A stretch of DNA of 5,815 nt from an uncultured Bilophila sp. Lineage in GTDB: Bacteria > Desulfobacterota > Desulfovibrionia > Desulfovibrionales > Desulfovibrionaceae. The translations under genes and the position numbers were made by a program. Location of the stretch: assembly GCA_902373525.1 (NCBI GenBank), contig CABKMN010000142.1, forward strand, positions 1 through 5,815, read 5' to 3'. This document shows, piece by piece, positions 5,786 through 5,815 of the stretch. The notes under the pieces are model-generated. The model had not been told where the DNA came from. It was given only the letters and a program-made list of their open reading frames with translations, and did not search any database. Position 1 is the first letter of the stretch, and each line of letters opens with the position of its first letter.

Positions 5786-5815
5786 GATTGGGGAGGGGGA
5801 GAGGGGCCCTTTCTG
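5786..5815 (+). terminator. G-rich left arm of a likely terminator hairpin (cut by window edge)
   Basis: Right after the srfB stops, positions 5786-5799 read GATTGGGGAGGGGG, followed by AGAGGGGCCCTTTCTG. The first 14 bases are the same as the reverse complement of the outer right arm of the hairpin at the left edge (51-64). By analogy this is the left arm of a similar hairpin whose right arm lies past the window. Only half is seen, so the structure is inferred. Confidence 0.4.

Overview
The window carries three complete protein genes, all on the + strand. In order they are a dTDP-glucose 4,6-dehydratase (rfbB/rmlB, 204-1238), a glucose-1-phosphate thymidylyltransferase (rfbA/rmlA, 1552-2445) and a 1002-residue protein of the SrfB 'virulence factor' family with an Hsp70/actin-type ATPase signature (2776-5784). 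Long, hairpin-rich spacers separate them (313 and 330 bases), and G-rich hairpin motifs lie at both ends of the window. I see no tRNA, rRNA, CRISPR array, insertion sequence or transposase.

The sequence looks like a fairly GC-rich Gram-negative bacterium. High G/C at third codon positions in srfB, TTGGGGAGGGGG-type hairpins in intergenic DNA, and rml genes beside a SrfB homologue made me think of Desulfovibrionaceae (Desulfovibrio or Bilophila type). That is an impression from composition and remembered gene content, not a proof.

Layout: positions 1-62 form an almost loopless long hairpin of homopurine then homopyrimidine sequence, probably the end of an upstream transcription unit. A weak sigma70-like promoter (110-138) and a Shine-Dalgarno sequence lead into rfbB. 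A less GC-rich spacer (1239-1551) with overlapping, partly exclusive inverted repeats separates rfbB from rfbA. After rfbA comes an AT-rich patch, then hairpins and short T-runs (2446-2775), then srfB. srfB ends in tandem stops (TAATGA) followed at once by another GATTGGGGAGGGGG motif at the window edge.

How the genes work together: RmlA makes dTDP-glucose from glucose-1-phosphate and dTTP, and RmlB converts it to dTDP-4-keto-6-deoxyglucose. This is the common trunk of dTDP-L-rhamnose and other dTDP-deoxysugar routes used for LPS, O-antigen or capsule. RmlC and RmlD are not in the window, so the final sugar cannot be told. SrfB has no known biochemical tie to this pathway. A probable terminator and its own leader suggest it is a separate transcription unit. 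No wholly new system can be demonstrated here; the best leads are the srfB locus without SrfA directly upstream, and the structured spacers.
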